64,000 bases of DNA from an uncultured Lachnospiraceae bacterium (GCA_947644545.1 CANRZW010000008.1:50747-114746), one strand, 5' to 3'; numbered from the stretch's first letter, positions 36,088-45,752 are shown. Notes: generated by a model not told the origin, from the letters alone. Numbers and translations are program-made.

Positions 36088-39000
36088 ATGTACCATTGTC
36101 ATGTTCATTTTCATTTAGTGGGCATTCGACAGGATGTATTTGCGGTCATTGAGGCAATGTCTCCGCTTTCATGTTTTACGCACGAATTCACGAAGAGTGA
36201 AGCGGCAGGGGGGCCGGATATGGATGCGGCGGATGTGATCCTGGCAGATCTGCGGGACATGAACGTGGAGGAGGCAGTACGGACATTGACTGTGAACAGG
36301 GGGGAAGATACAGAGCTCATCCTGCTTGCGGACGGAGGACAGATTCCGCTTTTGACCGGGGCGCTGGCAAAGGTTACGGATCTGTGGACGCTGCCGATGA
36401 CAGAGGAGGAGATCCGGTTTCGGTTCCTGAGGTGGCAGCAGACTTACAAGATGAGTAAGGATTACTGGCAGACCAGCCATTTTCTGGAAGCTACGATCAA
36501 CAATGTACCGAATCTTGTCTGGTATAAGGACAAAGACGGCGTGCATGAGAAGGTGAATGACAGCTTCTGCAGGACGGTGAACAAGACGAAACAGCAGGTG
36601 GAAGGACAGCGGCATGCGTACATCTGGGATGTGGAGGCGGATGATCCGGCCTGTATCGAGTCGGAGCGGCAGGTCATGGAGAAGGAACAGACCTTTGTTT
36701 CCGAAGAATGCGTGAAGGCCGGAGACAGCACCAGGCTGCTTACGACTTATAAGTCTCCGTTGTACGATATTGACGGAAGTGTGATGGGTACCGTAGGTGT
36801 GGCGATCGATGTGACGCAGGAGCGGGCCTATGAGCAGGAGATCATGCAGAAGAACCGTACGCTTGAGACGATCTTTAACAATATCGACTGCGGTGTGATG
36901 TATCATAGTGTAGACGGTTCTAAGATCATCAGTGTGAATCAGGCGGCGCTGGATATTCTGGGGTATGATTCCATGGATGAGATGGCGGAGAACGGATTTG
37001 ACATGATCGCCTCATCCGTCGTGGAAGAAGACAGAGAAGAGCTGTTGGAGCGGATTCGGAATCTGCAGGAAGAGGGAGACATTGTCAGCGTGGAATACCG
37101 CGTGCGCCGTAAGGACGGTGAGATCCGGTATGTCATGGGGAGTGTCAAGCTGATGCGGGAGAATGACGAGCTGCGATATCAGCGGTTTGTTTTGGACTGT
37201 ACGGCCAGAAAGCTGCAGGAAGAGGAGAATGCCAGACGGCAGACGGAGCTTGTGCAGGCGCTCAGCATTGACTATAATGTGGTATGTTTCTTTGACATGG
37301 AGACAGGGGTCGGGCAGCCTCTGCGCGTGGAGGAGGACAGCCTGCGGTTTCGGGAGGTATTTGACAGAGGACTTTCCTTTGAAGAGAGCATGGAGTTCTA
37401 CATACAGGAGTTTGTCTGGGAGGAAGACCGGGAGACGGTGCGGGAAGCGCTCTCCAGAGATAAGATCGAGCAGGGTCTGTCGGAAGGAAAGCAGTATCAT
37501 GTGAATTTCCGTACGAAGAGAAGCGGGGAACCGGAATACTACCAGATGAAGATCGTGCGTGCCGGAATCCGTAACGGGTATGGAAGTATCGTTCTTGGTA
37601 TCCGCAGCGTGGACAAAGAGATCCGCAATGAGATGATGCAGAGAGGACATTTGAAGGATGCGCTTATGCAGGCCAACAGAGCCAGCAAGGCCAAGAGCGT
37701 GTTCCTCTCCAATATGTCGCATGACATCCGGACGCCGATGAACGCTATTGTGGGCTTTACTTCGCTGGCAATGAAGCATATCGACAACCAGGAGCGGATG
37801 GAGGAGTACTTAAAGAAGATCATGACGTCGGGAAATCATCTGCTGAGTCTGATCAACGATGTGCTTGATATGAGCCGTATCGAGAGCGGTAAGATCCGCC
37901 TGGAGGAGAAGGCATGCAGCCTGCCGGAGATCCTGCACGGCATATGTAATATCGTGCAGGCGGACGTACACGCGAAACAGCTGGAACTGCATGTGGATAC
38001 GATGGACATTCGGAATGAGGATATTTTCTGTGATAAGCTGCGGCTTAATCAGGTGCTTCTCAACCTGTTGGGCAATGCGGTCAAATATACCGGCGCGGGC
38101 GGTGCCATCAATATGCGGATCACGGAGAAGGCCGGGGCGCCGGAAGGCTTTGCGCATTATGAGTTTACCATCCGCGATAACGGCGTGGGCATGAGCGAAG
38201 AGTTTGTGGAGCATATCTTCGAGCCTTTCGAGCGGGAGTCGAATTCAACGATCAGTGGAATCCAGGGCACCGGGCTTGGAATGGCCATCACCAAGAATAT
38301 CGTCGATATGATGAACGGTACGATCGAAGTGAAGAGTGAGCTGGGAGTCGGTTCTACCTTTACCTTCCAGATCCGGGAGCACGAGAAGGAAGAGCAGGAT
38401 ATTCCGGAGTTGAAGAACTGCAGGGCGCTGGTGGTGGACGACGATTTCAACACCTGCGACAGTGTTTCCTATATGCTGGGGCAGATTGGTCTGCGGGCGG
38501 AGTGGACGCTGTCCGGCAAGGAGGCAGTGCTGCGTACCAGACAGGCCAGTATGCGCGAGGACGGCTATCTGGTCTATATCATTGACTGGCTGCTGCCGGA
38601 TATGAACGGTATCGAGGTGACCAGAAGGGTCAGACAGGTGATGGGAGATAATGTGCCGGTCATCGTTCTGACAGCTTATGACTGGTCGGATATCGAGGAG
38701 GAAGCCAAGGAAGCCGGGGTTACGGCTTTCTGCAGCAAACCGCTGTTCATGTCGGAGCTGCGCAGTTGTCTGCGTTCCGTTATCGGTCTGGAAGAGACGG
38801 ATGAGGAGAAGCAGGAGAGTGAAATAGTGCAGTTTAAAGCAGGACGTATTCTGCTGGCCGAGGACAATGCGCTGAATCAGGAGATCGCGGTGGAGATCCT
38901 GGGCGGTGCAGGCTTCACGACAGACGTGGCAGAGAACGGTCAGATTGCGCTGGAGATGTTGAAGAAGTCCAAGCCGGGGTATTATCAGCTGGTGCTGATG

Positions 39001-39225
39001 GATGTGCAGATGCCCGTGATGAACGGTTACGAGGCGGTGCGGGAGATCAGGCAGCTGGAGCAGCACAGCCTTGCTACCATTCCGGTGATCGCGATGACGG
39101 CCAATGCCTTCGAGGAGGATAAGCAGGAGGCGCTGCGCAATGGTATGGACGGCCATATTGCGAAGCCGATCAATATCGAGCTTTTGTTTAACACGTTAAA
39201 TAAGGTTTTGAGCGCACGGAATTAG
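36088..39225 (+). CDS. Hybrid histidine kinase with PAS domains and two receiver domains
   Basis: A 1045-residue signalling protein with no clear transmembrane segment, so probably cytoplasmic. Residues 1-115 look like a degenerate receiver (DVILADLRD, then LILLADG). Two or three PAS-type regions follow (near 130-250, 260-385 and 390-510). The kinase core has phosphoacceptor H545 in MSHDIRTP and ATP-binding motifs DNGVGM and GTGLGMAI. Two receivers end the protein, with D833 (IIDWLLPD) and D972 (LMDVQMP). Such phosphorelay kinases need an Hpt protein; one is encoded at 40592. AAGGAGG precedes the start. The signal and final output are unknown. Confidence 0.9.
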   Translation: MYHCHVHFHLVGIRQDVFAVIEAMSPLSCFTHEFTKSEAAGGPDMDAADVILADLRDMNVEEAVRTLTVNRGEDTELILLADGGQIPLLTGALAKVTDLWTLPMTEEEIRFRFLRWQQTYKMSKDYWQTSHFLEATINNVPNLVWYKDKDGVHEKVNDSFCRTVNKTKQQVEGQRHAYIWDVEADDPACIESERQVMEKEQTFVSEECVKAGDSTRLLTTYKSPLYDIDGSVMGTVGVAIDVTQERAYEQEIMQKNRTLETIFNNIDCGVMYHSVDGSKIISVNQAALDILGYDSMDEMAENGFDMIASSVVEEDREELLERIRNLQEEGDIVSVEYRVRRKDGEIRYVMGSVKLMRENDELRYQRFVLDCTARKLQEEENARRQTELVQALSIDYNVVCFFDMETGVGQPLRVEEDSLRFREVFDRGLSFEESMEFYIQEFVWEEDRETVREALSRDKIEQGLSEGKQYHVNFRTKRSGEPEYYQMKIVRAGIRNGYGSIVLGIRSVDKEIRNEMMQRGHLKDALMQANRASKAKSVFLSNMSHDIRTPMNAIVGFTSLAMKHIDNQERMEEYLKKIMTSGNHLLSLINDVLDMSRIESGKIRLEEKACSLPEILHGICNIVQADVHAKQLELHVDTMDIRNEDIFCDKLRLNQVLLNLLGNAVKYTGAGGAINMRITEKAGAPEGFAHYEFTIRDNGVGMSEEFVEHIFEPFERESNSTISGIQGTGLGMAITKNIVDMMNGTIEVKSELGVGSTFTFQIREHEKEEQDIPELKNCRALVVDDDFNTCDSVSYMLGQIGLRAEWTLSGKEAVLRTRQASMREDGYLVYIIDWLLPDMNGIEVTRRVRQVMGDNVPVIVLTAYDWSDIEEEAKEAGVTAFCSKPLFMSELRSCLRSVIGLEETDEEKQESEIVQFKAGRILLAEDNALNQEIAVEILGGAGFTTDVAENGQIALEMLKKSKPGYYQLVLMDVQMPVMNGYEAVREIRQLEQHSLATIPVIAMTANAFEEDKQEALRNGMDGHIAKPINIELLFNTLNKVLSARN

Positions 39226-39261
39226 GATAAATCAGAATAGATCAGGAAAAGACAGATACAT

Positions 39262-39302
39262 AAAAGGAACCGGGCACCGGTCAGGTGCGGGCGGTTCCTT
39301 TT
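39262..39302 (+). terminator. Rho-independent terminator after the kinase gene
   Basis: AAAAGGAACCG at 39262-39272 pairs with CGGTTCCTTTT at 39292-39302, with an inner GCACC/GGTGC stem. The right arm ends in T-rich sequence. Confidence 0.8.
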
Positions 39303-39378
39303 CCTGTATGATGACAAAAGAAGTGACTGCACTGCGGCAAAACGGAATTATGTAAATGCGCGCAGTGCAGGGTGTTAT

Positions 39379-40272
39379 CTACTTCTGGATGGAATCAATG
39401 CACATGGCCACATACCCCCGGTTGTCTATGTTGAACAGAAGGCTGCAGGCCGGCGCCTGTTTATAGAAGATCTTGGAGAACTGGTCAAAGGTCAGCAGAT
39501 CTGTCTTGTCCAGTGTATATTTGATGTCTCCCGGGAAATACTTATTCACGTAGTCGACCAACTGTACCGAGAGCATCTTCATGGCGTCGATGACGGTACG
39601 GTCCACCCGTTTGATCTCCATGTCCAGTATGTTATTCAGGGTGAAGATGGCTACAGATTCCTCACAAACAAGATATACCTGCTGCATCTGCTGGGATTTG
39701 AAACTGTAGGTCAGGCGGTAGCAGAGCGGTTTGCCGACCTTGAAGCCCTCACCGCCATAGTGCTCGCTGACCAGCTGGACCGATGCGCGGCACATGGTCT
39801 TGAAGCCCTGTGTGGCAGCCTTGATGATGGAATCCATCTTGGTATCGGTTGATTGATGGGTCCACTTGTTGGCGTTCTTACCTACGATGGCGCAATCCTC
39901 GACCATAATGTGGCCGGTGAGCCAGCCCACACAGATACCGATGAAATGCTGGACGGATTCGAGAGAATAATTCTGATCTTCCAGTTCTGCTTCCAGGGCG
40001 GGCAGGGTCTTGTCTCGAAGGTTATCGTGCAGGCTCTTGTGCATGGACAGTCCCGCATAAGCGATGGACTCCATATAAGCCTCTTCTTCTGCAAAATGTT
40101 TGACGGTGTAGCTCTTGAAGTATTTGATGCCTTCCTTGCAGGCATGTTGCTGCTTCGCCGGGTTCTCGGCGAAGGCGATCAGTTTGTTCACGATCGAAAA
40201 AAGTTTCTGGTGGGCTTTGTCGATCTCATGCACACCCAGATTGAAACGGTCATTCCATTTGATTTCTGCCAT
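39379..40272 (-). CDS. Hemerythrin domain fused to CheX-like domain
   Basis: A 297-residue protein. Residues 1-135 are a bacteriohemerythrin four-helix bundle with the di-iron ligands visible in HEIDKAHQ, HFAEEEAYM, MHKSLHD and GHIMVED. Hemerythrins bind oxygen or act as oxygen sensors. Residues from about 145 to the end resemble CheX-like domains, which in chemotaxis remove phosphate from response regulators. The start at 40272 (MAEIKW) is the usual bacteriohemerythrin start; AAGGAG lies about ten bases upstream. It is convergent with the hybrid kinase and divergent from the Hpt gene, which suggests an oxygen-responsive input to the same relay. Confidence 0.82.
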   Translation of the reverse strand: MAEIKWNDRFNLGVHEIDKAHQKLFSIVNKLIAFAENPAKQQHACKEGIKYFKSYTVKHFAEEEAYMESIAYAGLSMHKSLHDNLRDKTLPALEAELEDQNYSLESVQHFIGICVGWLTGHIMVEDCAIVGKNANKWTHQSTDTKMDSIIKAATQGFKTMCRASVQLVSEHYGGEGFKVGKPLCYRLTYSFKSQQMQQVYLVCEESVAIFTLNNILDMEIKRVDRTVIDAMKMLSVQLVDYVNKYFPGDIKYTLDKTDLLTFDQFSKIFYKQAPACSLLFNIDNRGYVAMCIDSIQK

Positions 40273-40591
40273 GGTTTCCATTCTCCTTATCTCCTTATCG
40301 CTTTGCTGTCGTATGATTTTGGCATTGCCGGGGCATAACAGGGAAAGACGCAGCGCTGCTATGGCGGGGCAATACATACAATAACATGATTTTAACATGA
40401 CGCGGAGGATTTCTCAATGGAGTAAAATGAAAGAATAATCTTGCAGAAAACACTTGCCATTTGTGCAAAAACAACGTAATCTAAATATGAAAGTTTCTAT
40501 TTCGCCAAAGGCATATTCCACAGGGGAAGGAAGCCGGAAGTGTGTAGAAGAGATAAAATATTAAAGAAAAGCAGGATAAGGGGACGAGCGA

Positions 40592-40939
40592 ATGAAAGAA
40601 AAATTACAGACGGTCGGAGTGAAATATGATGAGGTGATCAAGCGCTTCATGGGAAAGGAAGATTTTTATCTGAGAATGCTGAAGAAATTTCTCGATGACA
40701 AGAATTATGAAGGGCTTAAGTCGGCAGTGGAGGAGAAGCGCTGGGCAGATGCCTTCACGTATGCCCATACAGTGAAAGGCCTGTGTGGTAATCTTGGCCT
40801 GGACGGTATTCTGGAGTATGTGGTTCCGCTGACGGATGAAGTGCGCACAGAACCTTATGATGAGGAGAAGATCGCCGGTTATATGAAAGATGCAGTGAGA
40901 ATGTACGAAGAGACGCGGGATGTGATTCTGTCTCTGTAG
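40592..40939 (+). CDS. Histidine phosphotransfer (Hpt) protein
   Basis: A 115-residue helical protein with the Hpt motif AHTVKGLCGNLGL; H59 is the expected phosphate carrier. Hpt proteins shuttle phosphate between the receiver of a hybrid kinase and a final response regulator. The hybrid kinase at 36088 lacks an Hpt domain of its own, so this is a natural partner. The upstream gene on the opposite strand encodes the hemerythrin/CheX-like protein. A terminator follows at 41031. Confidence 0.88.
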   Translation: MKEKLQTVGVKYDEVIKRFMGKEDFYLRMLKKFLDDKNYEGLKSAVEEKRWADAFTYAHTVKGLCGNLGLDGILEYVVPLTDEVRTEPYDEEKIAGYMKDAVRMYEETRDVILSL

Positions 40940-41030
40940 GCGGCCGCAGGCGGTATAAGAGATACTGTCCGGCAGGATAGGGAAAGAGATGGCACGGTTC
41001 GGGGAAGTTTCGGTATCCGTGCATAGGGGG

Positions 41031-41055
41031 CAGGTCCGTCGGGACCTGTCTTTTG
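41031..41055 (+). terminator. Rho-independent terminator after the Hpt gene
   Basis: CAGGTCC at 41031-41037 pairs with GGACCTG at 41042-41048 around a tight loop and is followed by TCTTTTGTTA. Confidence 0.75.
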
Positions 41056-41197
41056 TTATATAGGATTTGGGTGTCAGAAGAGGGTTCGATGTAACGTATT
41101 AAATAATTTTTAAGAAAACAGGGCGTTGGAATTAAGATTTTGCTTATAGGATAGATGCAGATATCGTTATGTTATCGGGGAAGGAAAGCAGAATCAG

Positions 41198-41953
41198 ATG
41201 AGGAAGAAGATGATAAGTTTATTTTGTATGTTGGCGGCGTTATTTTGTTTTGCCTACTGCGTGGTGGTGTTTATGATCAGGTCCGGCAGCAGGTTTTATC
41301 TTATATGGGCGGCAGGCGGCATCTGTCTGGTGGTTCTGGCCGGGATGCTGCATTTCGGACTGTGGGACAAGACGCCGCTTGTACTGCGGAGGATCTTCTG
41401 CGTGCTTGTGGCGGCGGGCGCGGCGTTGTTTGTGATCGTGGAAGGCTGTATCATCAGCCACTACAAGGATAAGGGAGAGGAGAATCTGGACTATCTCATT
41501 GTTCTGGGGGCGCAGATGAAGGAGAACGGTCCCAGTGCGGTGCTGCAATTCCGTCTGGATGCGGCCTGTGATTATCTGCAGAACAACGCGGATACGATCT
41601 GCATCGTGTCCGGCGGGCAGGGAAGGAACGAGCCCTGCAGTGAGGCAGAGGGAATGTATGCTTATCTGACGCAAAAGGGGATCGCCCCGGAAAGGATCCT
41701 GCGGGAAGACCGGTCCACGGATACGTCGGAGAATATCGCCTACAGTGCGCAACTGATCGGACGAAAGGACGTCAGTGTGGGGATCGTCACCAACAATTTT
41801 CACGTATTCCGGGGCCTTTATCTGGCGAAGGCGGCCGGGTTTGAGAGCGTGTGCGGCATTGCGGCGCGCTCCAACGTATACTTTCAACTGAATAATATGG
41901 TGCGGGAGTTTTTTGGGATTTTGAAAGATTTTGCATACGGGAATTTTTCATAA
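41198..41953 (+). CDS. YdcF/ElyC-like (DUF218) membrane protein
   Basis: A 251-residue protein. Three hydrophobic segments in the first 90 residues anchor it in the membrane, followed by a DUF218 domain with the family landmarks LDYLIVLGAQ, VSGGQG and ENIAYSAQLI. DUF218 proteins of the YdcF/SanA/ElyC group are linked to envelope maintenance, but their reactions are mostly unknown. The start is only weakly supported by a GGAAAG site. It is followed by the TPR lipoprotein gene after 93 bases on the same strand. Confidence 0.8.
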   Translation: MRKKMISLFCMLAALFCFAYCVVVFMIRSGSRFYLIWAAGGICLVVLAGMLHFGLWDKTPLVLRRIFCVLVAAGAALFVIVEGCIISHYKDKGEENLDYLIVLGAQMKENGPSAVLQFRLDAACDYLQNNADTICIVSGGQGRNEPCSEAEGMYAYLTQKGIAPERILREDRSTDTSENIAYSAQLIGRKDVSVGIVTNNFHVFRGLYLAKAAGFESVCGIAARSNVYFQLNNMVREFFGILKDFAYGNFS

Positions 41954-42046
41954 AAAATGTTTCCGTTAGATTGGATTTGCAGTTGAGATATGGTATGATA
42001 ATGTAGCGATGGAGTTCCATGGCATCAGAGGCGGTATACAGGTAAA

Positions 42047-43177
42047 GTGTGGACAGTAAACGGATTCAAGAAAGCGACGACAGATAAATTGAAAAACAGA
42101 TATACAGGGTTGACAGGCCAAAGCGGCCGGAGGCGGTGTGTGCAGCGCTGTGCGGCGGCGCTTTTAATAGCGGCGGCATTGGCCACGGGCTGCGGTGCTA
42201 AGGAACAGTTAAGTTATACGAAACAGGGTATGAATGCGGTGGAGGCGCTGGAGTATGAGGAGGCGCTTGGATATTTTGAGACCGGTCTGGACAAGGGAGA
42301 GGACAGGCGGGCGATTTACCGCGGTATGGGACTGGCCTTTATGGGGATGACCCGTTACGAGGAGGCGATCCTCTATCTGGAAGCAGCCCTGCGAGAGAGC
42401 GGCGGCCGAGTGGAGAATCTGGATTTTGATATCAATTATTATCTCGCCACGGCCTATTATAAGAACGGCAGAGCCGAGGATGCGGTGAGTGCCTATGATG
42501 CGATCCTGGCGCTGCGGCCCAAGGAGAAGGACGCCTTCTATCTGCGGGGCTATGTGAAGCTGTCCCGGAACGAATTTGATGCGGCCCAGAAGGATTTCGA
42601 TGCGGCCGTGGCTTTGGACAGCAAGGACTATGACCAGATGATTCGTATTTATATGGCGCTGGAAGAGTACGGTTATAAAGAGGCCGGCATGGTCTATCTG
42701 CAGAAGGTGATGGCGCAGAACGAGAAATCTATTTCTGACTATGATATGGGGCGTATGTGCTATTACATGGGCGATTATGAGAAGGCGAGGGACTATCTGT
42801 CCAGACTGGAGTCGTCGAAAGATTTCGGCGCGGCGCTGTATTTAGGCAGAACCTATGAGGCACTGGGCGATTATAATTATGCTTCCGATATATACGCCGC
42901 TTTTGCGGAGAATGACCAGACCAAGGCAGAGATCTATAACCAGCTGGGGCTGTGCAGAATGCAGATGAAGGAATACAGCGCGGCGTTGGAGGCATTTCAG
43001 GCGGCCATGAATATCGAGGATAACGGGATGCTGCAGAGCTTGAAGTTTAATGAGATTGTGGCGTATGAGTATATGGGAGATTTCAAGACGGCCTCGGCGC
43101 TGATGAACAGCTATCTGAAGTCCTATCCGGACGATGCGGCGGCGAAGCGGGAGTATGAATTTCTGCGGACGCGGTAA
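42047..43177 (+). CDS. TPR-repeat lipoprotein
   Basis: A 376-residue protein. A long basic N-terminus precedes a hydrophobic stretch and lipobox LATGC, making it a probable lipoprotein. The remainder is built from tandem helical pairs of tetratricopeptide type (for example YEEALGYFETGLDKG and YEEAILYLEAALRE), about eight repeats, a scaffold for binding other proteins. The start at GTG 42047 has only a weak AGG upstream, and the 35 residues before the signal core are unusually long, so the true start is uncertain. No partner can be named from context. Confidence 0.78.
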   Translation: MWTVNGFKKATTDKLKNRYTGLTGQSGRRRCVQRCAAALLIAAALATGCGAKEQLSYTKQGMNAVEALEYEEALGYFETGLDKGEDRRAIYRGMGLAFMGMTRYEEAILYLEAALRESGGRVENLDFDINYYLATAYYKNGRAEDAVSAYDAILALRPKEKDAFYLRGYVKLSRNEFDAAQKDFDAAVALDSKDYDQMIRIYMALEEYGYKEAGMVYLQKVMAQNEKSISDYDMGRMCYYMGDYEKARDYLSRLESSKDFGAALYLGRTYEALGDYNYASDIYAAFAENDQTKAEIYNQLGLCRMQMKEYSAALEAFQAAMNIEDNGMLQSLKFNEIVAYEYMGDFKTASALMNSYLKSYPDDAAAKREYEFLRTR

Positions 43178-43235
43178 GAACGAAAGCGTGGAATCCATGA
43201 GCGGCAGGGTGGCGGTGTGCAGGATTGTTTGTGGA

Positions 43236-43264
43236 TTGACAAGTAAAATGGCCAATGGTACTAT
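43236..43264 (+). promoter_or_regulatory. Promoter of the Nudix-pyrF-pyrE cluster
   Basis: TTGACA at 43236-43241 is followed after 17 bases by TACTAT at 43259-43264, with an extended TGG before the -10 box. It lies 34 bases before the Nudix gene. Confidence 0.7.
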
Positions 43265-43297
43265 TTTAAATAATGAAAAGGAAGGTACGGTAGGGGA

Positions 43298-43702
43298 ATG
43301 AAGAATACTTATGTACGAGTAAAAGGCATTATCAAAAAGGGTGATGAGTATCTGGTGATCAGGAGATGGGTGGATGACCATATTCCGACCCCTTATGTAT
43401 GGGAATTTATTGATGCGGAGGTTCAGCACGGTGAGGCGCCGGACGATACGATGCTGCGCGCCATCGAAGAGCTGTTATCGGTGGAGGGAACCATCGAGAA
43501 GATCGAGTATACCTGGTCGAATCTGCTGGGGGATACCCACTGTGTGGGGATTGCCTATCTGTGCTCTATCAGGGAAGAGGAAGAGACGAATATCGTGCTG
43601 CCGGAAGAGTTCGGCGAGTGGAAGTGGATCACCAGGGAAGAGTTCCCGAAGTATATTGAGAATACCTATGTGTTGCAGGATTTGGAGGGCAGAGAGCTGT
43701 GA
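43298..43702 (+). CDS. Nudix-like hydrolase with degenerate Nudix box
   Basis: A 134-residue protein with the general Nudix layout. The box region AEVQHGEAPDDTMLRAIEELLS follows the spacing of GX5EX7REUXEE, but the first glycine is alanine and the REUXEE part reads RAIEEL, so two acidic metal ligands appear lost or shifted. It may have altered or lost pyrophosphatase activity. It overlaps pyrF by four bases (GTGA), which implies translational coupling with pyrimidine synthesis. A role in nucleotide housekeeping or regulation is inferred only from that. Confidence 0.7.
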   Translation: MKNTYVRVKGIIKKGDEYLVIRRWVDDHIPTPYVWEFIDAEVQHGEAPDDTMLRAIEELLSVEGTIEKIEYTWSNLLGDTHCVGIAYLCSIREEEETNIVLPEEFGEWKWITREEFPKYIENTYVLQDLEGREL

Positions 43703-44652
43703 TCAACAAACTGGTAGAGAAGATTAAGAAGACAGGGGCGCCTATCGTGGTAGGCCTGGACCCGACGTTGAAATTTGTGCCGGAGCACATCAAGAAGGCG
43801 GCTTTCGCAGAATACGGGGAGACGATGAAAGGCGCGGCAGAGGCGGTCTGGCAGTATAATAAGGCCATTGTGGACGCTATTTACGATCTGATTCCGGCGG
43901 TGAAGCCACAGATCGCCATGTATGAACAGTTCGGCGTGGAGGGCATGATCGCGTTCCAGAAGACGGCAGCGTATTGTAAGGAGAAAGGACTGGTGGTCAT
44001 CGGCGATGTCAAGCGCGGTGATATCGGTTCCACTTCGGAAGCCTATGCGGTGGGACATTTGGGACAGGTACAGGTGGGAAGCACTCTGTGCAGAGGATTT
44101 GATGAGGATTTTGTGACGGTGAACCCTTATCTTGGCTCCGACGGCGTGAAGCCTTTTATCAAGGTGTGCGGGGAAGAGAAGAAGGGCATCTTTGTTCTGG
44201 TGAAGACGTCCAATCCCAGCAGCGGCGAGTTCCAGGACAGGCTGATCAAGGGGACGGACAAGAAGGCGGGCGAAGAGCGGCCGCTGTATGAGATCGTGGG
44301 TGAGCAGGTAGCAGCCTGGGGTGCGGAATGCATGGGTGATTCCTACAGTTATGTGGGGGCCGTGGTTGGCGCCACCTATCCGGAGCAGGGTAAGATCCTG
44401 CGTAAGATCATGCCGAAGGCCTATATTCTGGTGCCGGGGTATGGCGCTCAGGGCGGTAAAGGTGCGGATCTGGTACATTTCTTCAATGAAGACGGACTGG
44501 GTGCGATCGTCAATTCCTCCCGCGGTATCATAGCCGCTTATCAGCAGGAGCAGTATGCCGGATATGGTGCGGAACATTTTGCGGACGCATCGAGAGCGGC
44601 GGTGCTGGATATGAAAGAGGATATTGCACAGGCGCTGGCGTCCAGAGGGTAA
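43699..44652 (+). CDS. pyrF: Orotidine 5'-phosphate decarboxylase, type 2
   Basis: A 317-residue cytoplasmic enzyme for the last step of UMP synthesis (OMP to UMP). The catalytic region VKRGDIGSTSEAYA, with the Lys-Asp-type active site, and the longer size match the type 2 form. VGLDPTLKFVP near the N-terminus is the conserved substrate-binding start. It begins with GTG inside the end of the Nudix gene, behind a GGAGGG site. pyrE follows 97 bases later. Confidence 0.93.
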   Translation: MINKLVEKIKKTGAPIVVGLDPTLKFVPEHIKKAAFAEYGETMKGAAEAVWQYNKAIVDAIYDLIPAVKPQIAMYEQFGVEGMIAFQKTAAYCKEKGLVVIGDVKRGDIGSTSEAYAVGHLGQVQVGSTLCRGFDEDFVTVNPYLGSDGVKPFIKVCGEEKKGIFVLVKTSNPSSGEFQDRLIKGTDKKAGEERPLYEIVGEQVAAWGAECMGDSYSYVGAVVGATYPEQGKILRKIMPKAYILVPGYGAQGGKGADLVHFFNEDGLGAIVNSSRGIIAAYQQEQYAGYGAEHFADASRAAVLDMKEDIAQALASRG

Positions 44653-44749
44653 CGGACGAACGAACAGGAACGCCAGACTTACGTGAGAGAAGAAGATACG
44701 AAGCGGGCGGCAGTTAGTTGCAGGCAAAGAAAAGAGAATGGAGCATAAG

Positions 44750-45427
44750 ATGGAAGCATACAAGCAGGAATTTGTTGAGTTTATGGTGGACAGCCAGGTA
44801 CTTAAGTTCGGTGATTTTACGTTAAAGAGCGGTCGGAAATCCCCCTTTTTCATGAATGCGGGCGCCTATGTGACGGGGGCGCAGCTGCGGAAGCTGGGAG
44901 AGTATTATGCGAAGGCAATCCATGATCACTATGGTTTGGATTTCGACGTGCTGTTCGGGCCGGCGTATAAGGGCATTCCTCTTTCGGTGGCGACCACCAT
45001 GGCGATCAGTGAGTTGTACGGCAAGGAAGTCAGGTACTGCTCCAACAGAAAAGAAGTGAAGGATCACGGGGATACGGGCATTCTGCTTGGCAGCAAATTG
45101 CAGGACGGAGACAGGGTAGTGATTATCGAGGATGTGACGACTTCCGGCAAATCGATCGAGGAGACTTTCCCGATCTTAAAGCAGCAGGCCGATGTGGAGA
45201 TCAAGGGTCTGATGGTATCGTTAAACCGTATGGAGCGCGGGCTGGACAGTGAGAAGAGCGCACTCCATGAGATCAAGGATAAATACGGATTCGAGGCGCA
45301 TGCCATTGTGACGATGGAGGATGTGGTGGACTGCCTCTATAACCGGCCGTATCAGGGAAAGATCTATATTGACGATACATTAAAGAGCGCGATTGATGCA
45401 TACTATGAACAGTACGGAGCGAAATAA
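44750..45427 (+). CDS. pyrE: Orotate phosphoribosyltransferase
   Basis: A 225-residue cytoplasmic enzyme that joins orotate and PRPP to form OMP, the substrate of PyrF. The PRPP-binding motif VVIIEDVTTSGKSI is intact, and FTLKSGRKSPFF and FGPAYKGIPL are conserved family segments. The start at 44750 is preferred because GGAG lies six bases upstream; an ATG at 44738, four codons earlier, is also possible. Gene order pyrF-pyrE places the last two steps of UMP synthesis together. Confidence 0.93.
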   Translation: MEAYKQEFVEFMVDSQVLKFGDFTLKSGRKSPFFMNAGAYVTGAQLRKLGEYYAKAIHDHYGLDFDVLFGPAYKGIPLSVATTMAISELYGKEVRYCSNRKEVKDHGDTGILLGSKLQDGDRVVIIEDVTTSGKSIEETFPILKQQADVEIKGLMVSLNRMERGLDSEKSALHEIKDKYGFEAHAIVTMEDVVDCLYNRPYQGKIYIDDTLKSAIDAYYEQYGAK

Positions 45428-45440
45428 GGAGAGTAAAGAG

Positions 45441-45593
45441 ATGGAAGAGAGAACCTATAAGGTGATGGGCGGATCCGGCGCACTCAATATTACGGTGGGC
45501 GTGGTATCGCTCGTGGTGGGTGTGGCGAGCGGTGTGCTTCTGCTGATCAGCGGCGCTAAACTGCTGGCCGGAAGAAGTAAGATCATATTCTAA
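45441..45593 (+). CDS. Small membrane protein, 50 residues
   Basis: AAGGAGAG lies 8-15 bases before the ATG at 45441. The product has a charged start, then a Gly/Val-rich hydrophobic segment of about 30 residues (ALNITVGVVSLVVGVASGVL) and a basic end. I know similar short proteins only as uncharacterised Lachnospiraceae membrane proteins. It starts 13 bases after pyrE and is probably co-transcribed with it. Confidence 0.65.
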   Translation: MEERTYKVMGGSGALNITVGVVSLVVGVASGVLLLISGAKLLAGRSKIIF

Positions 45594-45752
45594 TTTGCCG
45601 TGTGGTGTAATGACAGATGGGTGTTTTCGGGGAAGACGAAGATGCCCATTTCAAAATTACGGATGGATGCGTCAGGATGGCGTGCGGCCGGGGTTATATT
45701 GTTACAGGCATAATGGAAAGAGTTGATTGAGACTGGACAGGGAGTATTGACA

